A stretch of 64,000 nucleotides of DNA, taken from NCBI RefSeq assembly GCF_018446385.1, contig NC_056002.1, positions 32,412,636-32,476,635 on the forward strand. The letters run 5' to 3'. The notes under the pieces are model-generated. The model did not search any database and was not told the origin of the DNA. It saw nothing but the letters and a program-made list of their open reading frames with translations. This document shows, piece after piece, positions 20,953 through 31,796 of this stretch. Source of the DNA: Zingiber officinale (lineage: Eukaryota > Streptophyta > Magnoliopsida > Zingiberales > Zingiberaceae). Positions within the stretch are counted from its first letter, which is position 1; each line of letters opens with the position of its first letter. The translations under genes and the position numbers were made by a program.

Positions 20953-23879
20953 ATTGGGATTATGGTGATAGTTCACGGAGATGATAAAGGCTTGGTGTTG
21001 CCACCCAAAGTTGCAGCAGCACTTCAAATTATTGTCATTCCTGTGCCATACAAGGATGCTGCATCTTTAATGCTTGTTCATCAACAGTTCAGACACTTTG
21101 TGAAGCAGGGTTTAGAGCCGAAGTGAACTTGAGGGAGAACTAATCCCCTGGCTGGAAGTACTCCAACTGGGAAATGAAAGGTGTTCCTCTGAGGATTGAG
21201 ATTGGGCCAAAGAATTTAGCAAATAACCAGGTAAACTATGACTCAAATAAAATTTGGGTTTGCTAAGTGAAGAATTCTGGTGAATTCTGCCTTGAAGAAT
21301 TCCGCCAAGAGTTGAAGAATTCTGTCGAGGAATATGAGAGGAACAGCTGAGCTGATGTTGTATTTCTCAAAATTACTTGACAATATAAATTTGTACACGT
21401 GGATCTTATTTATACACTTCTTCCCCACTTATGTATAAAATTAAATACAATCAAATAAAAAAAAAACTACCTAAATAATAATATCTGATCTGCCTATATA
21501 AATAAAATTTGATCGGTCTAAATTAAACTACCCATATTTATAATATATTCTACCCTCCCTCTCAAATTGGGTTGTACATATTGTACATGCCTAACTTGTC
21601 ACATAGTTCTTCAAAGTTGATCCTTGGGAAAGCTTTTGTATGTGTCTGGATGTCGTGAAGGAATATATGAGAGTTCCACAGCTTCTTTCGCATGTCTGTC
21701 AATTTCTATGTGTTTTGTTTTGTCATGATGAACAAAATTTTTTGCAATGTTGATGGTTGCTAAATTGTCACATTGTAGTTTGACAATTTTTTCTGAGATT
21801 TTTCCGAGTATCCATATTTCTTCACAAATTTCGAGTGCAAGAACTCTAAATTTTGCTTCAACATTGCTTCTTGCTATCACAGACTATTTTTTACTTCTCC
21901 ATGTTACCAAATTACCTTAGACATACATATAGTAGCCCGAGGTTGATCGTCTATCTATAAGATATTCAACCCAGTCTGTATCTGAGTACACATGTATACC
22001 TCAATCTTTGTTCTTGCGAAATAGTAACCCTTTGCTTGGGTTACTCTTGAGGTATCTCAAGATTCTCTAGTAACCCTTTGCTTGGGGTGCGCTTGAGGTA
22101 TCTCAAGATTCTATAGACAACGATTCATGTGTTCTTCTATTGAACTATTCATAATTGACTTACTACACTGATGGAAAACCTAATATCAAATCATGTGTGG
22201 GATAGATAGATGAGGCGTCCTACAAGTTGTTGATATCTCCCCTTGTCTACTAGTGCATGGTCCTTTCCAAAAGAAATTTTGTTGGAAGCATCCATCAGAG
22301 TATCCACAGGCTTACACCCAACCATGTCTGTTTCTTTTTAGTAGGTCCAACGTGTATTTCAATTGTGAAAGGAATATTTCGTGTTCAAATCGAGCTAGTT
22401 TCATGCCAAGGAAGAATTTTGGGTTCCTAAAATCTTTTATATCAAATTCCTAAGTGAGGAGCTCTTTTAGATTTGTTATTTCTTTCTCATTATCACCGGT
22501 GATGATGATATCATCGACATAGACAATAAGAATGGTGATCTATCTTTCAGGAGAGATTTTCACAAATAAGATTTAATCTGCTTGACACTGAGTGTATCCA
22601 TGCTTTGTCATAGAAGTAGCAAACTTGTCAAATCATGTCCTGAGAGATTGCTTAAGACCATATAATGACTTGTGAAACTTGCATACCTTGTTGTTATGAG
22701 TGCCAAGGCCAGGTGAAATTTCCATGCAAACTTCTTCTTCCAAGTTACCATTTAGAAAGACATTTTTGACGTTCAGTTGATGTAAATGTCAGTCCTTGTT
22801 TGCAGCCAAAGAGAATAAGATTTTGATAGTGTTGAGCTTGGCCAGTAGAGCAAAGGTTTCAAGGTAATTGATGCCATAGGATTGTGAGAATCCCTTGGCT
22901 ACAAGACATGCCTCTAGTCTTAAAAAAAATGTTCCATCAGCTTTGTGTTCGACTTTACAAGTCTATTTGCACCAAATTGCTTTCTTTCCCTTTGGTAGTT
23001 CACAAACAGACCATGTACCATTCTTTTGTAGGGCTTTAACTTCCTCATCAACAAGTTTTCTATTTAGGGTGTTTGAGAGCTTCATCAATGGTGGTTGAAC
23101 TTGAATATTATCAATGACGGCGACACACACCTGATAATTTGGGAACAATCCTTTATAAGAAATAAAGTTGGAGATGAGATCCATGGTGCAAGATCTAATT
23201 CCCTTAATGCAATTGGAATGTCAAGGTTATTATTCATAGGTGAAGTAGATTCATGATTGAGTATCATACCTGAGTGAACGTCTATGGGAGTTGGATCCAG
23301 TTCTGACTCTTGAACTAGTGCTGAATATGTCTTTCGTCTTGTGTATACACCAAATGCTTCACTACAGGAGGAGGTGATGCATGTGAGGTGCTAGGATGTG
23401 ACACCTTGACGTCGAGATATGGTTGGAACAGTATGATGAATGATGATATTCACTTAGATTCCCCCCTGAATTTCATAACTAGAGTAGTATGATTGTTGTT
23501 CAAAGAAAGTGGCATCCATGATGTTGTAGATTTTTTTGGTGACAAGTGAGTAACATTTGTAGCCTTTTTGGAATGGTGAGTAGCCGAGGAAAATGCATTT
23601 GGTGGATCTTGGATCAAGTTTACTACGATTGTGTTGGTGGACGTGAATAAATGATGTACAACCAAATACTTTTGCAAGAATGTTTTGAACGATTACCTTG
23701 GGGTGGGGGTATGATTTGTTGAGAAGTTGAACCGGACTATGAAAATTGAGAACTCGAGAGGGCATTCGATTGATGAGATAGATGGTTGTGGAGACGACAT
23801 TACCCCAAAAACTTTGGTACATGGGAAGAGAACATGAGTGAGTGAACTACCTCGAGAAGATGTCTGTTCTTGCGTTGTC

Positions 23880-24213
23880 ACGCCCCGAGGGTATACTTGT
23901 CTACCAAACCGGACGGTACCCCCTAGTGACAATATGAGAAATAATCGATATCAAATCATTTAAAGCCAACACAACTAGCTAATAATGATAATGTGTGTAT
24001 GTATGCAGGTTAGTAAAGTGTTATGTCATTGATTATACTTTTGGTTAGATGGTGATTATGTTGGGACACCTATATTAGTTAGTAAATATTTTACCTGAGA
24101 CTACATCCTTTGATCTGCTGTCAGTATGTTATCTATGCACTATTTTCTTCTATCCACTGAGTTATTATACTCACTACTCTTTATTTTTTTTCTTTGTCTT
24201 TCAGGTTAACAAA
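23880..24213. repeat. Unidentified insert in integrase of element D
   Basis: Foreign sequence begins right after the codons for ERKNR of the integrase (minus strand). It holds no ORF and no termini I recognise. It continues past the hAT-type element at 24719 up to about 24828. Confidence 0.4.
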
Positions 24214-24221
24214 TAGAAGAG

Positions 24222-24710
24222 TAGGGATGACAATTTTCCCCGCGGGGAGGGATGGCAATTTTCCCCGCGGGTTTGGGGCCCCGCGGGGAAAACCCGAAAT
24301 GGGGATGGGGATCCTCGATTTTTCGGGGATGGGGCGGGTTCGGGGCGGGTATGGGAATACTATCCCCATCCCCAAACCCACCCCGAATATTATTATTATT
24401 ATTATTATTAATAAATAATAATATGATTTTTTTAAAAAAATGTTAATAATAGTGTTAATATTAATATTAAAAATTTTGAAAATATTATTAATAATAATAA
24501 TATTAATATTGATATTAATATTAATATTATCATTAATAATAACTATTAAATAATAATAATAATAATATAAATTAAATTTGGAAATAAGGCGGGGATGGGG
24601 GCGGGGATGGGGATTTGATCCCCGTGGGTTCGAGTTCGAGGAATCCTCGAATCCGAAAAAATGAGAACGGGGCGGGGATGGGAATGGCAAACCCCCCATT
24701 GCCATCCCTA
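24222..24710. mobile_element. Non-autonomous hAT-type element (489 bp)
   Basis: Perfect 8-bp target duplication TAGAAGAG (24214-24221 and 24711-24718). Terminal inverted repeats start TAGGGATGACAAT and, at the other end, TAGGGATGGCAAT. The 8-bp duplication and TAGGG-type ends fit the hAT superfamily. GC-rich arms (runs of CCCCGCGGGG and GGGGATGGGG) flank an AT-rich centre of TTATTA repeats. The left terminus is partly duplicated in tandem (24222-24271). No transposase. Confidence 0.85.
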
Positions 24711-24828
24711 TAGAAGAGGTGTTGTCTCACTAAGAGGTCCTGGTTGTCAATCTTGCTCGAGTTGGATTTATGTTGAGCTATTCGTTTTATTATTTTCGTT
24801 GCTTATGGTTATAATTTCCGTGAGCTAG

Positions 24829-25719
24829 AGCCATGATCCAAGATTTAACCATATGGGTGAAACCTTGAATGAAGTAGAGGAGCCCCTGAGCAGGTCAGTG
24901 ACCTGATGCTTGAGGGGAGGCCCTGAGCAAGTCAAGAGTGACCCGATACTTGAGAGGGACCCAGTGATCCTTTGTTTGAGGAGGGATTATTGGGGTTATA
25001 ATGTTACAAAAATAGTCCCACATTGAAAACACATAAGAAAGATCATGGGTTTATAAGAAAAAAATATTTTCATTGGCATGAGGCATTTTGGATAGAGCCT
25101 AAGAGCAAAAACTATGAGTGTTTAGGCCCAAAGTGGACAATATCATATCATTATAGAGATAACTAAATTCTTTTTGATCCTACAATTGGTATCAGAACAT
25201 GGTTTAAGTTCAAATGCTGGGTTTTGTGTTTTAGGGATTTCGATCTCGTTTGAATTATTTTAATTGATATTAGAATTAGGCTTCTCTTCATCGAACTAAC
25301 CGTTGGAAAAAGCACAAGCCAAAGCCATGATCCAAAATCGAACCATGTGGGTGAAACTTTGAACAAAGTAGGGGAGATCTTGAGCAGGTCAGTAACCTAA
25401 TGCTTGAGGGGAGGCCCTGAGTAGGTCAAGAGTGACATGATACTCGAGGGGAGGCCCTAAGCAGGTCAAGAGTGACTTGATACTTGAGGGAGTCCGTATG
25501 ATCCTTTGTTTGAGGGAGGAATTATTGGGGTTGCAAAGTTACAAACATAGTCCCACATTAAAAACACATGGGAAAGATCATGGGTTTATAAAAAAAAATA
25601 TCTCTATTGATATAAGACATTTTGGGTATAGCCCAAGAGAAAAACCATAAGGGCTTGGGATCAAGTGGATAATATCATATTATTGTGGAGATATCTAAAT
25701 TCTTTTAGTCCCTTTATGC
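24829..25719 (+). mobile_element. TRIM-like mini-retrotransposon
   Basis: Two direct copies of a 356-397-bp sequence (24829-25184; 25323-25719) start with AGCCATGATCCAA and share AGTCCCACATT...CATGGGTTTATAA. After the first copy comes TGGTATCAGAAC (25187-25198), a tRNA-Met-type primer site with one change. The inside is only about 138 bp and has no ORF. LTR-PBS-LTR without coding capacity is the layout of a terminal-repeat retrotransposon in miniature. Exact LTR tips are uncertain, and no target duplication was found. Confidence 0.65.
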
Positions 25720-26247
25720 ATTCAACAATCCTATTTTATTGAGGAATATAAACGCAGGAACTGTCTCGCTAGAGATGTATCTTTCATTAGAAACAACCAA
25801 GTCAGGCACGTATGATCATCAACAAATGAAAGAACCAATGATTTCTTGTAAGAGTTTTACATGGGATAGTCCCCAAACGTCACTATGAATAAGTGAAAAG
25901 GGTTTAGATGATTTGTAACTTAAGCTTGGAAAGGATACTTGTGTATGTTTAGCAAGTTGACAAAACTCACACTGAAAAGAACTGACATTGTCATTAAGAA
26001 ATAAGTTTAGAATGAGTTTTGCAAGATAAGTAAAGTTTGGATGACCAAGATGATAATATCATAACATGATTTCAGCATGTTTATTGTTGGAAGAAGTAGA
26101 GTAGTAGCTAGCTAAATTTTCACAGTGAGCAAAGTCCCATGAATAATGCAGAGTTTGGAACATGATTCAACACTACCAATCGTCTTCCTCGTTTTCGGGC
26201 TCTAGATGGGTTGAGGCAACAGTGAGCTTTTTTAGTCTTGAATGGGT

Positions 26248-27325
26248 TGGCAAAAATTTACCCAAGTGGAACAACCAACATTTTGCCACGTAGATCTTTT
26301 GTCGAGATTAATGTAGAATAAAACCTGCCAAGTAATAATGAGTGAAACGGTGGTCGTTTCACTGTTCGGCTAATAATGACCATTAAGGTCATTAACTCTA
26401 GCCACTGATCCGAGCTCCTATATAAGGAGGCTCCGATCATAGACAGAAGAACAGAAAAGCAAAGGCTCTCCATTTTTCCCCTCCTCCTCTGTCGTGCAAC
26501 TCCTACTCGGCGGAGTGCCCGTGATAGCAATCGGGTGCCGCTCAGTTCACCGTGACCACCAGTGCTTGGTCGGATTCACGGTCGGTCGTTGTATTCTGGG
26601 AAACAGACGACCCTTGTAAGCCTTGAAGCACAGCCGGAGGTGGGCGAATCTGTTTCAAGGAAACTATGACTCTCGCAAGCCTCGGTCAGTTTTCCCGGTC
26701 GGTCAGTCTCCTCACCCGATCTATCTTTTGCCAGATCAAGTGTCGCTCTGGTCTGCCGCTCTACAGACCTACCCTGCCGCTCTGCAGACCTACCCTGCTA
26801 CTCTGCGGACCTGCCCTGCCTCTCTGCAAACCTGCCCTGCCGCTCTGCAGGTCTGCCCTGCTGCTCTACAGACCTGCCCTACCGCTTTGCAGACTTTCCC
26901 TTCCGCTCTGCAGACTAGCCCTATCATTCCGTTCTGCAAACCTGGTCTTCCGCTCTGCATACCTGCTCTACCTCTCTGGTCTTCCACTCTGCCTGCAGAC
27001 CTTGTCTTCCGCTCTACAGATCTGATCTTCCGCTCTACAGACCAGCCCTGTCGCTTCGCTCTGCAGATCTGGTCTTCCACTCTGCAGATCTGGTCAACCG
27101 CTCTCTAGACCTGCTCTGACGCTCTGGTCTGCCGCTCTACAGACCTGCTCTACCGCTCTGCAAACCTGCCCAGCTTCTCTTTGGCACATAGCAGAAACCC
27201 GCCTCTGCTGGCAGCCTGAGATTATCCGCTCAGATCATTTCGACTGTAAGTTCAATTTAATTCAGTGTAGCTTAAATTCAACTAATACCCATAAATCTCT
27301 GGCATTAGATTGTTTGTGTCTAACA
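26248..27325 (+). repeat. Solo LTR in gag of element D, with minisatellite
   Basis: Flanked by ATGGGT (26242-26247 and 27326-27331); removing it restores the element D gag sequence. It begins TGGCAAAAATT and ends GTCTAACA. TATA box CTATATAAGGAGG is at about 26419-26431. Bases 26736-27170 hold about 20 degenerate copies of a ~21-bp unit, CCGCTCTGCAGACCTGCCCTG. ORFs on both strands here are repeat products. Confidence 0.75.
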
Positions 27326-28396
27326 ATGGGTGGCGCTCCATCTTGGGCTTCCAGTCAGGTGGCTTCATGTAAATCACCCAACATTTATCTTTGGTATGCC
27401 CAACTTTGTGACAAAGGTCGCACCAAGGATGACCACGACGCGGCTGGTTGTCTCCATCATTCTATCAAGGATAGTGATTGTCGTCATTGAGTTGAGGCTG
27501 GAATCGATGAATCACAAGTGCAGAAGCTTGAGCAGCAGTAGTCGGCCCGAGCATAATCTTCTGTCAACTTTCCTCATGGTGAACTTCAACAAAAGCCTCA
27601 TGCAAACTCGACGGTGGCTTGAGGCTGAGAATGCACGAGTGTATGTCCAGTGAGGAGTTTAACCTGAACAGAAATTTGAAGGCCCTCCTCTGCTCATTGA
27701 TTTCTCGATGGAGTTCGGCGTCGGTTTTACAAGCCCATGGGTGAGCATCAAGGATGTTGACTTGTTGCCAATGGAGAGAAAGGGAGTTGAAATATTGTGT
27801 AATAGATAGCTCACCTTGTCTAAGGTCGTGAAGATTCAATTCAACCTCGAACAGCTCTGACATATTGTTCAAATGTGAGTACGAGTCCTTCACAGCTTCC
27901 CATATATCCTTTGCAGATTGGTGGAGAAGAAAGTTTTCCCCAATTTCGTTGGTCATCGAATTTATCAGAGATCACCATGTAATTCTCAGCGTTCCAGATT
28001 TTGTTTGGGTATTCGAGTGAGGGTGCGACAGAGGCGCTGATGAGAAAATCCTCTTTCCCTTTGCCACAGATATACATCTTTACGGACTGCGACCTTTAGA
28101 GATAATTCAGACCATTGAGTTTGTGGCCAGTGATATACGAGCCTTCAACTCCAACAAGAACATTAGGAGTTTGCTGCGCTTGAAGAAAGAGATGGCTTAC
28201 AGCGTCGGAAGTAGCCTTTGTGGTAGAATAGATTCAATGGTAGAAAAAGATGGCTGATGGCTCTGATACCATGAAGAATTTTGTTGAAGAATTCTGCGTT
28301 GAAGAATTCTGCCGAGGAATATGAGAGGAAGAGCCCATGTTGTATTTCTCAAAAACACTTGATAATACCAATCTGTACATGAGGATCTTATTTATG

Positions 28397-29033
28397 TTGA
28401 AGTTTAGTTTGTATTGTGAACAGAGTTTGCATTTTGAAAAGTTGCATCCCTTTATGATCTTCGGCTTTCATTGTAAACAGTATTTAAAATGCGAACAATT
28501 GCATCCCTTTGTGACCAACAATTTTATTATGAATGGTTGTGACCTTTTTGAACCAACATGGTTGATGAATGATTATTTCTTTTTATGGCTGATTGAAATA
28601 ACTCTATAAATAAGTGGCAGGATCCTCTGATCCACAATCCAGAGAGGATGACTCATAAATTTTGATTGGTTGATTTTAATAGACTCTACTTGTAAATAGA
28701 TATGATCCACTAAAATCAACCAATGCATTTAGTGGACCATCCTCTGATCCGTAAATGGACCAGAGGATCCGTCCTCATAAATAAGTGCTCTTGGCCAAAT
28801 TAAAAGATAATTATTCTCTATTCTTATACAAATAACTAAAGAACTTGCTACTTTGTTATTTGAGAATCTATCATATATCTAGAAGAGATTATCTATTATA
28901 ATCCGGTCTAGCAAGATAGTAGGGGCAATAAACTCTTTAAAGAAAGTGATTACACGTTTTAAATTGCTTCGGATTCAGCATCTTGGCTTCAGGTCCATGC
29001 AAAAGCCTCTTGAAAGGACTTCTTACTATAATT
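28397..29033. repeat. LTR-like insert within the right LTR of element D
   Basis: The left LTR reads straight through CTTATTTATACACTTC, whereas the right LTR is split there by about 640 bp. The insert starts TGTTGAAGTTTAG. It has a TATA-like CTCTATAAATAAG at 28602-28614 and no ORF. Its ends and duplication are blurred, so solo LTR is a likely but unproven reading. Confidence 0.55.
28617..28776. mobile_element. Mutator-type MITE (160 bp)
   Basis: Flanked by an exact 11-bp duplication ATAAATAAGTG (28606-28616, 28777-28787). The ends are imperfect inverted repeats built on GGATCCTCTGATCCA and its complement, plus inner repeats (CATCCTCT). Target duplications of 9-11 bp are typical of Mutator-like elements. 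No coding capacity. Confidence 0.75.
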
Positions 29034-30199
29034 TTTACACTTCTTTCCTACTTATTTATGGAATGAAATACAATCAAATAAAATCTATCTAAATAAATAA
29101 AATCTGATCTGCCTAAATAAATAAAATTTGATCCGCCTAAATTAAACCATCCATATTTACAATATATTCTTCACTAAGTACTTAGTACATGCTGTTTCAG
29201 CTCTTGGATGCAGTTGCAAATGCAAACACAAGCAGATATTCTTGCTTACACTCATAAAACTACACTCGTCAAACGTTTCATATATTTGCGCCTACATGCA
29301 CTGCAGAGGCAATCTTAGGAGGCAATCTTAGGGGATTGGAACTGGTTAAGTTTTAGTTGTTTATTTTGGGTCTTGAATTTTGAATCTTTGATTTGGAAAA
29401 TCTGAAAAACAGCTCGATTCAATATATTCACTTAACTGTAATATAAACTTAGAAAACTTACCTGAAAGATGATCTTATGCCATAATATTATATGCTTCTT
29501 GAAATGTTTTTTTTTTTGGTCTAATTATGCAATGTTTTTGTTTCTTGTATGGTAGGAGTCAAATCTCACATGTAATTCTGCAGGTACGGGTTGTTCGCCG
29601 CGACAATGGTGCTAAAACAGACATCAATGGGTAATTTGGTGGATCAAGTGAAGGAGATACTTATAAGTATCCAGGAAAGATTGTTCAATGCTGCAACCAA
29701 GGCTGTCAACACCTGGGATGAGTTTATAGCTGCCCTGCCTCAACGAGAAAAAGATGATCCTTGCTCCATGGTGAGATGAAGAGGTAGGTACATCCTTTCC
29801 ATGTTCAAGAGAGTAATTTTTTTTCTTCGACACAATTCAATAGATAACCTTCTGTCCTTTATGTTTTAATTTGTTCCAACATAACAAACATGCGTGGTAT
29901 TTCCCTTGCATTTATCTGCATTTCTTTAGGCAGAAACACTTGAGGATGGAAAGAATTCTCCAGCTGTTCTTTTGCTCCCCTTGTTTCTTGATGGAAATTG
30001 AGGGAAGCAAGTAAAATACTTTTTCTCAATTCTGTCTATTTTGGTTTTTCCTCCAAATCAGATGGAAGTGGCACTGCTCTCCTAATTTAGGTCATTATTA
30101 ACTGTTAAATCCCACCAAATAATTAAAATTCACTTCCCCCAATTTTTTTATTATTAATAGTGTTCTTTTCTAAAAACGTTTTTTGGTCAAATTAATTTT

Positions 30200-30790
30200 A
30201 GAATTTCATTCTCCTTTCCCTCCAAGAGCATGGTGGAAAGTGTCACGAAGCTGCAGTAATTTCTTGATCAAACGCGAGTCTGCTGCCTTGGCATTCCAGT
30301 CCCACAAATCAACATGTTGGAGGTACTGATGATGGACCTATTTCACCCAAAGGGAGTCCTTGTTCCGTTGTAGATTCCATAGAGACTCGTATAGCAAGGC
30401 TGAGTTCTAAGCTTTCAGATCTCAAATTTCATACCCTCCTTCATCTTTAGCTAGACACATCGTGGCCTAGGAAATAGGCCGGTACTTTGACGTCCAAATG
30501 AAGGAGCGGCAAATGATATTTAACTTGTCAACTACCATACACTGAATCGGCAAGATAGAGAGCCAAAACATTCGACGTCCTACAAAATAGTTTTGACCCG
30601 CTCAAGTTTATCTGCGTAGGACAACGCGTGTTTGGGCCACGACACAAGTTTGCAAATTACAGTATCCGTCAAGGTGCCGTAGTTGCTGGTCCATAGCTTC
30701 TCCGCAGCCCAGGGGATGCCTAGGTACTGGAATGAGAAGGTTCTCTGATGGAATCCGGTGAGTTGCTGGAATTTGACTCGTAGTCATGGT
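30200..30790 (-). pseudogene. LINE (non-LTR retrotransposon) ORF2 fragment
   Basis: On the minus strand, broken frames give the C-terminal part of a plant LINE reverse transcriptase: FSFQYLGIP, then the SYADKLERVK region, FIWTSKYRPISWATMC and KDEGGYEI, leading to the zf-RVT region. Several stops and frameshifts. It lies inside the last intron of the prolyl-tRNA synthetase pseudogene. LINE termini not identified. Confidence 0.75.
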
Positions 30791-31115
30791 GGCAAGAGAT
30801 GATAACACTTACTCCAAATATCTCTCACAACCCGTCCACAAGTTATCCGAAGGAAATTAAATTACGGGTGACTACTAGCCCGAGCGACCAATATATAAAG
30901 GAGGGCAGAAAACTGACTATTAATCGGGAATTGACTCTCATATCTCATAATGACACTCCATGTATTAGTCTGTCCCGAGGGAACAATTCGACTGGTATCC
31001 ATGATCTGTAGGAAGTTGAGAAGGATGTAAAAGCTCGAAGGAAGGCAAAGTTGGAGCCGCAAAGTCTTTGTGCACCCCATTTGATCAGCCAAACTTTCTG
31101 AATGTACACCTCTCT

Positions 31116-31796
31116 TCGTCACACCGATGTCTATATACTATAAAATCCATTGAATTCATCACAATGGTTATTTACTTGAATTCATCTCAAACTCATGTAA
31201 CCAGCATCACATAATCATTGGCATCTAACGAAACATGACATTTAGACCAAAAAAAAAAAATTTAGGGGTAGCTTGAAGTAATGATACAATTTGATAAAAT
31301 AGATTTAAATAGTGTAGAAATTGTTTAAAAGATCTTCTACAAATTCTAGTTAGAATAGTTAATAAATATAATAAAAAAATGATCTATAAATAATTTGAAT
31401 ACATAATTTTGAATATAGTTTTATCGAATAGCTAGGATGATCTCCCATGTTATAATTGTATATAGCATTCGATGGAGTAAAACATTTTATGTAGCTTATA
31501 TGATTTGATGATGCTCTCCTATCGATGGGAGATTTGATTCTTCAAGTTTTTTTATTCGGTAAGAACTCTAACCAATTCCATTTGGCAATTCGAATCTGTG
31601 ACCACCAATACGACAACATCAAGATAAAAATTTAAAAAACATGCCTAACATTTTAAAGAAAAAAATTAGAGAACTTCAACCAGAAAAGTAATTAAAGAAG
31701 AAAATTAGAGAACAAATTATTTCATCACAAATTCCTAAAATCTGCCACAATAATTTCTCAGGTGTAGTTTCATCTCCTCTTTCAATCTCTAAAAGC
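31116..31796. other. Intergenic AT-rich DNA
   Basis: No gene or clear repeat. It is the downstream flank of EMC7 (minus strand), so it should hold its 3' UTR and polyadenylation signals. An A-run is at 31250-31261. Confidence 0.6.

Larger units (their letters stand above)
21611..28077 (-). pseudogene. gag-pol remains of element D
   Basis: Reading the minus strand from high to low coordinates: gag (28077-27564, UBN2-type); a CX2CX4HX4C zinc knuckle (about 27420-27365); the GAG-pre-integrase region (about 26060-25860: LGHPNFTYLAKL ... CEFC, HSDVWGPS); integrase C-terminal part (23871-23454, NRHLLEV ... IFLGYSPFQKGYKCY); RT (YVDD near 22520, plus the KNGTW block); and RNase H (21890-21611, NVEAKFRVLA ... 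HHDKTKHIEID). Many stops and frameshifts are present, and most of the integrase core is missing where other elements inserted. It belongs to a different copia lineage from elements A-C. Confidence 0.85.
21268..29173 (-). mobile_element. Element D: decayed minus-strand Ty1/copia element in a pseudogene intron
   Basis: The LTRs are left 21268-21552 (the 3' LTR) and right 28272-29173 (the 5' LTR, enlarged by an insert). They start with TGAAGAAT and end with ATTCTTCA in element orientation. Target duplication CTAAG is at 21263-21267 and 29174-29178. A tRNA-Met primer site (TGGTATCAGAGCC on the minus strand, 28259-28271) adjoins the right LTR. A purine tract complementary to 21553-21569 adjoins the left LTR. 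The inside is broken by other insertions at about 23880-25735 and 26248-27325. Confidence 0.9.
20953..31115 (+). pseudogene. Cytosolic prolyl-tRNA synthetase pseudogene, three C-terminal exon pieces
   Basis: Exon A (20953-21230) encodes the anticodon-binding region (VHGDDKGLVLPPKVA, IVIPVPYKDA, then [15 protein letters not shown]). It has a frameshift near 21110 and an in-frame TAA where Tyr is expected (NYSPGWKYS). Exon B (29584-29783) covers VRRDNGAK through TWDEF to the ILAPWCDEE site, with a frameshift near 29628, a short deletion and TGA in place of the Cys codon after APW. Exon C (31012-31115) continues exactly with EVEKDVKAR and a shifted-frame GAAKSLCTPF. Intron borders are kept (CAG/GTAAAC, GCAG/GTACGG, GAG/GTAGGT, GTAG/GAAG), so it is a decayed gene duplicate and not a retrocopy. 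The functional enzyme charges tRNA-Pro. No upstream exons seen. Confidence 0.85.

Noticed and set aside
24181-24705. 174-codon minus-strand ORF with poly-Ile/Asn
   Set aside because: Lies entirely in the hAT-type element and its TTA repeat.
26623-27108. ORFs of 161, 119 and 96 codons with repeated PALQTC or PLCRP words
   Set aside because: Products of the 21-bp minisatellite inside a solo LTR, open on both strands.
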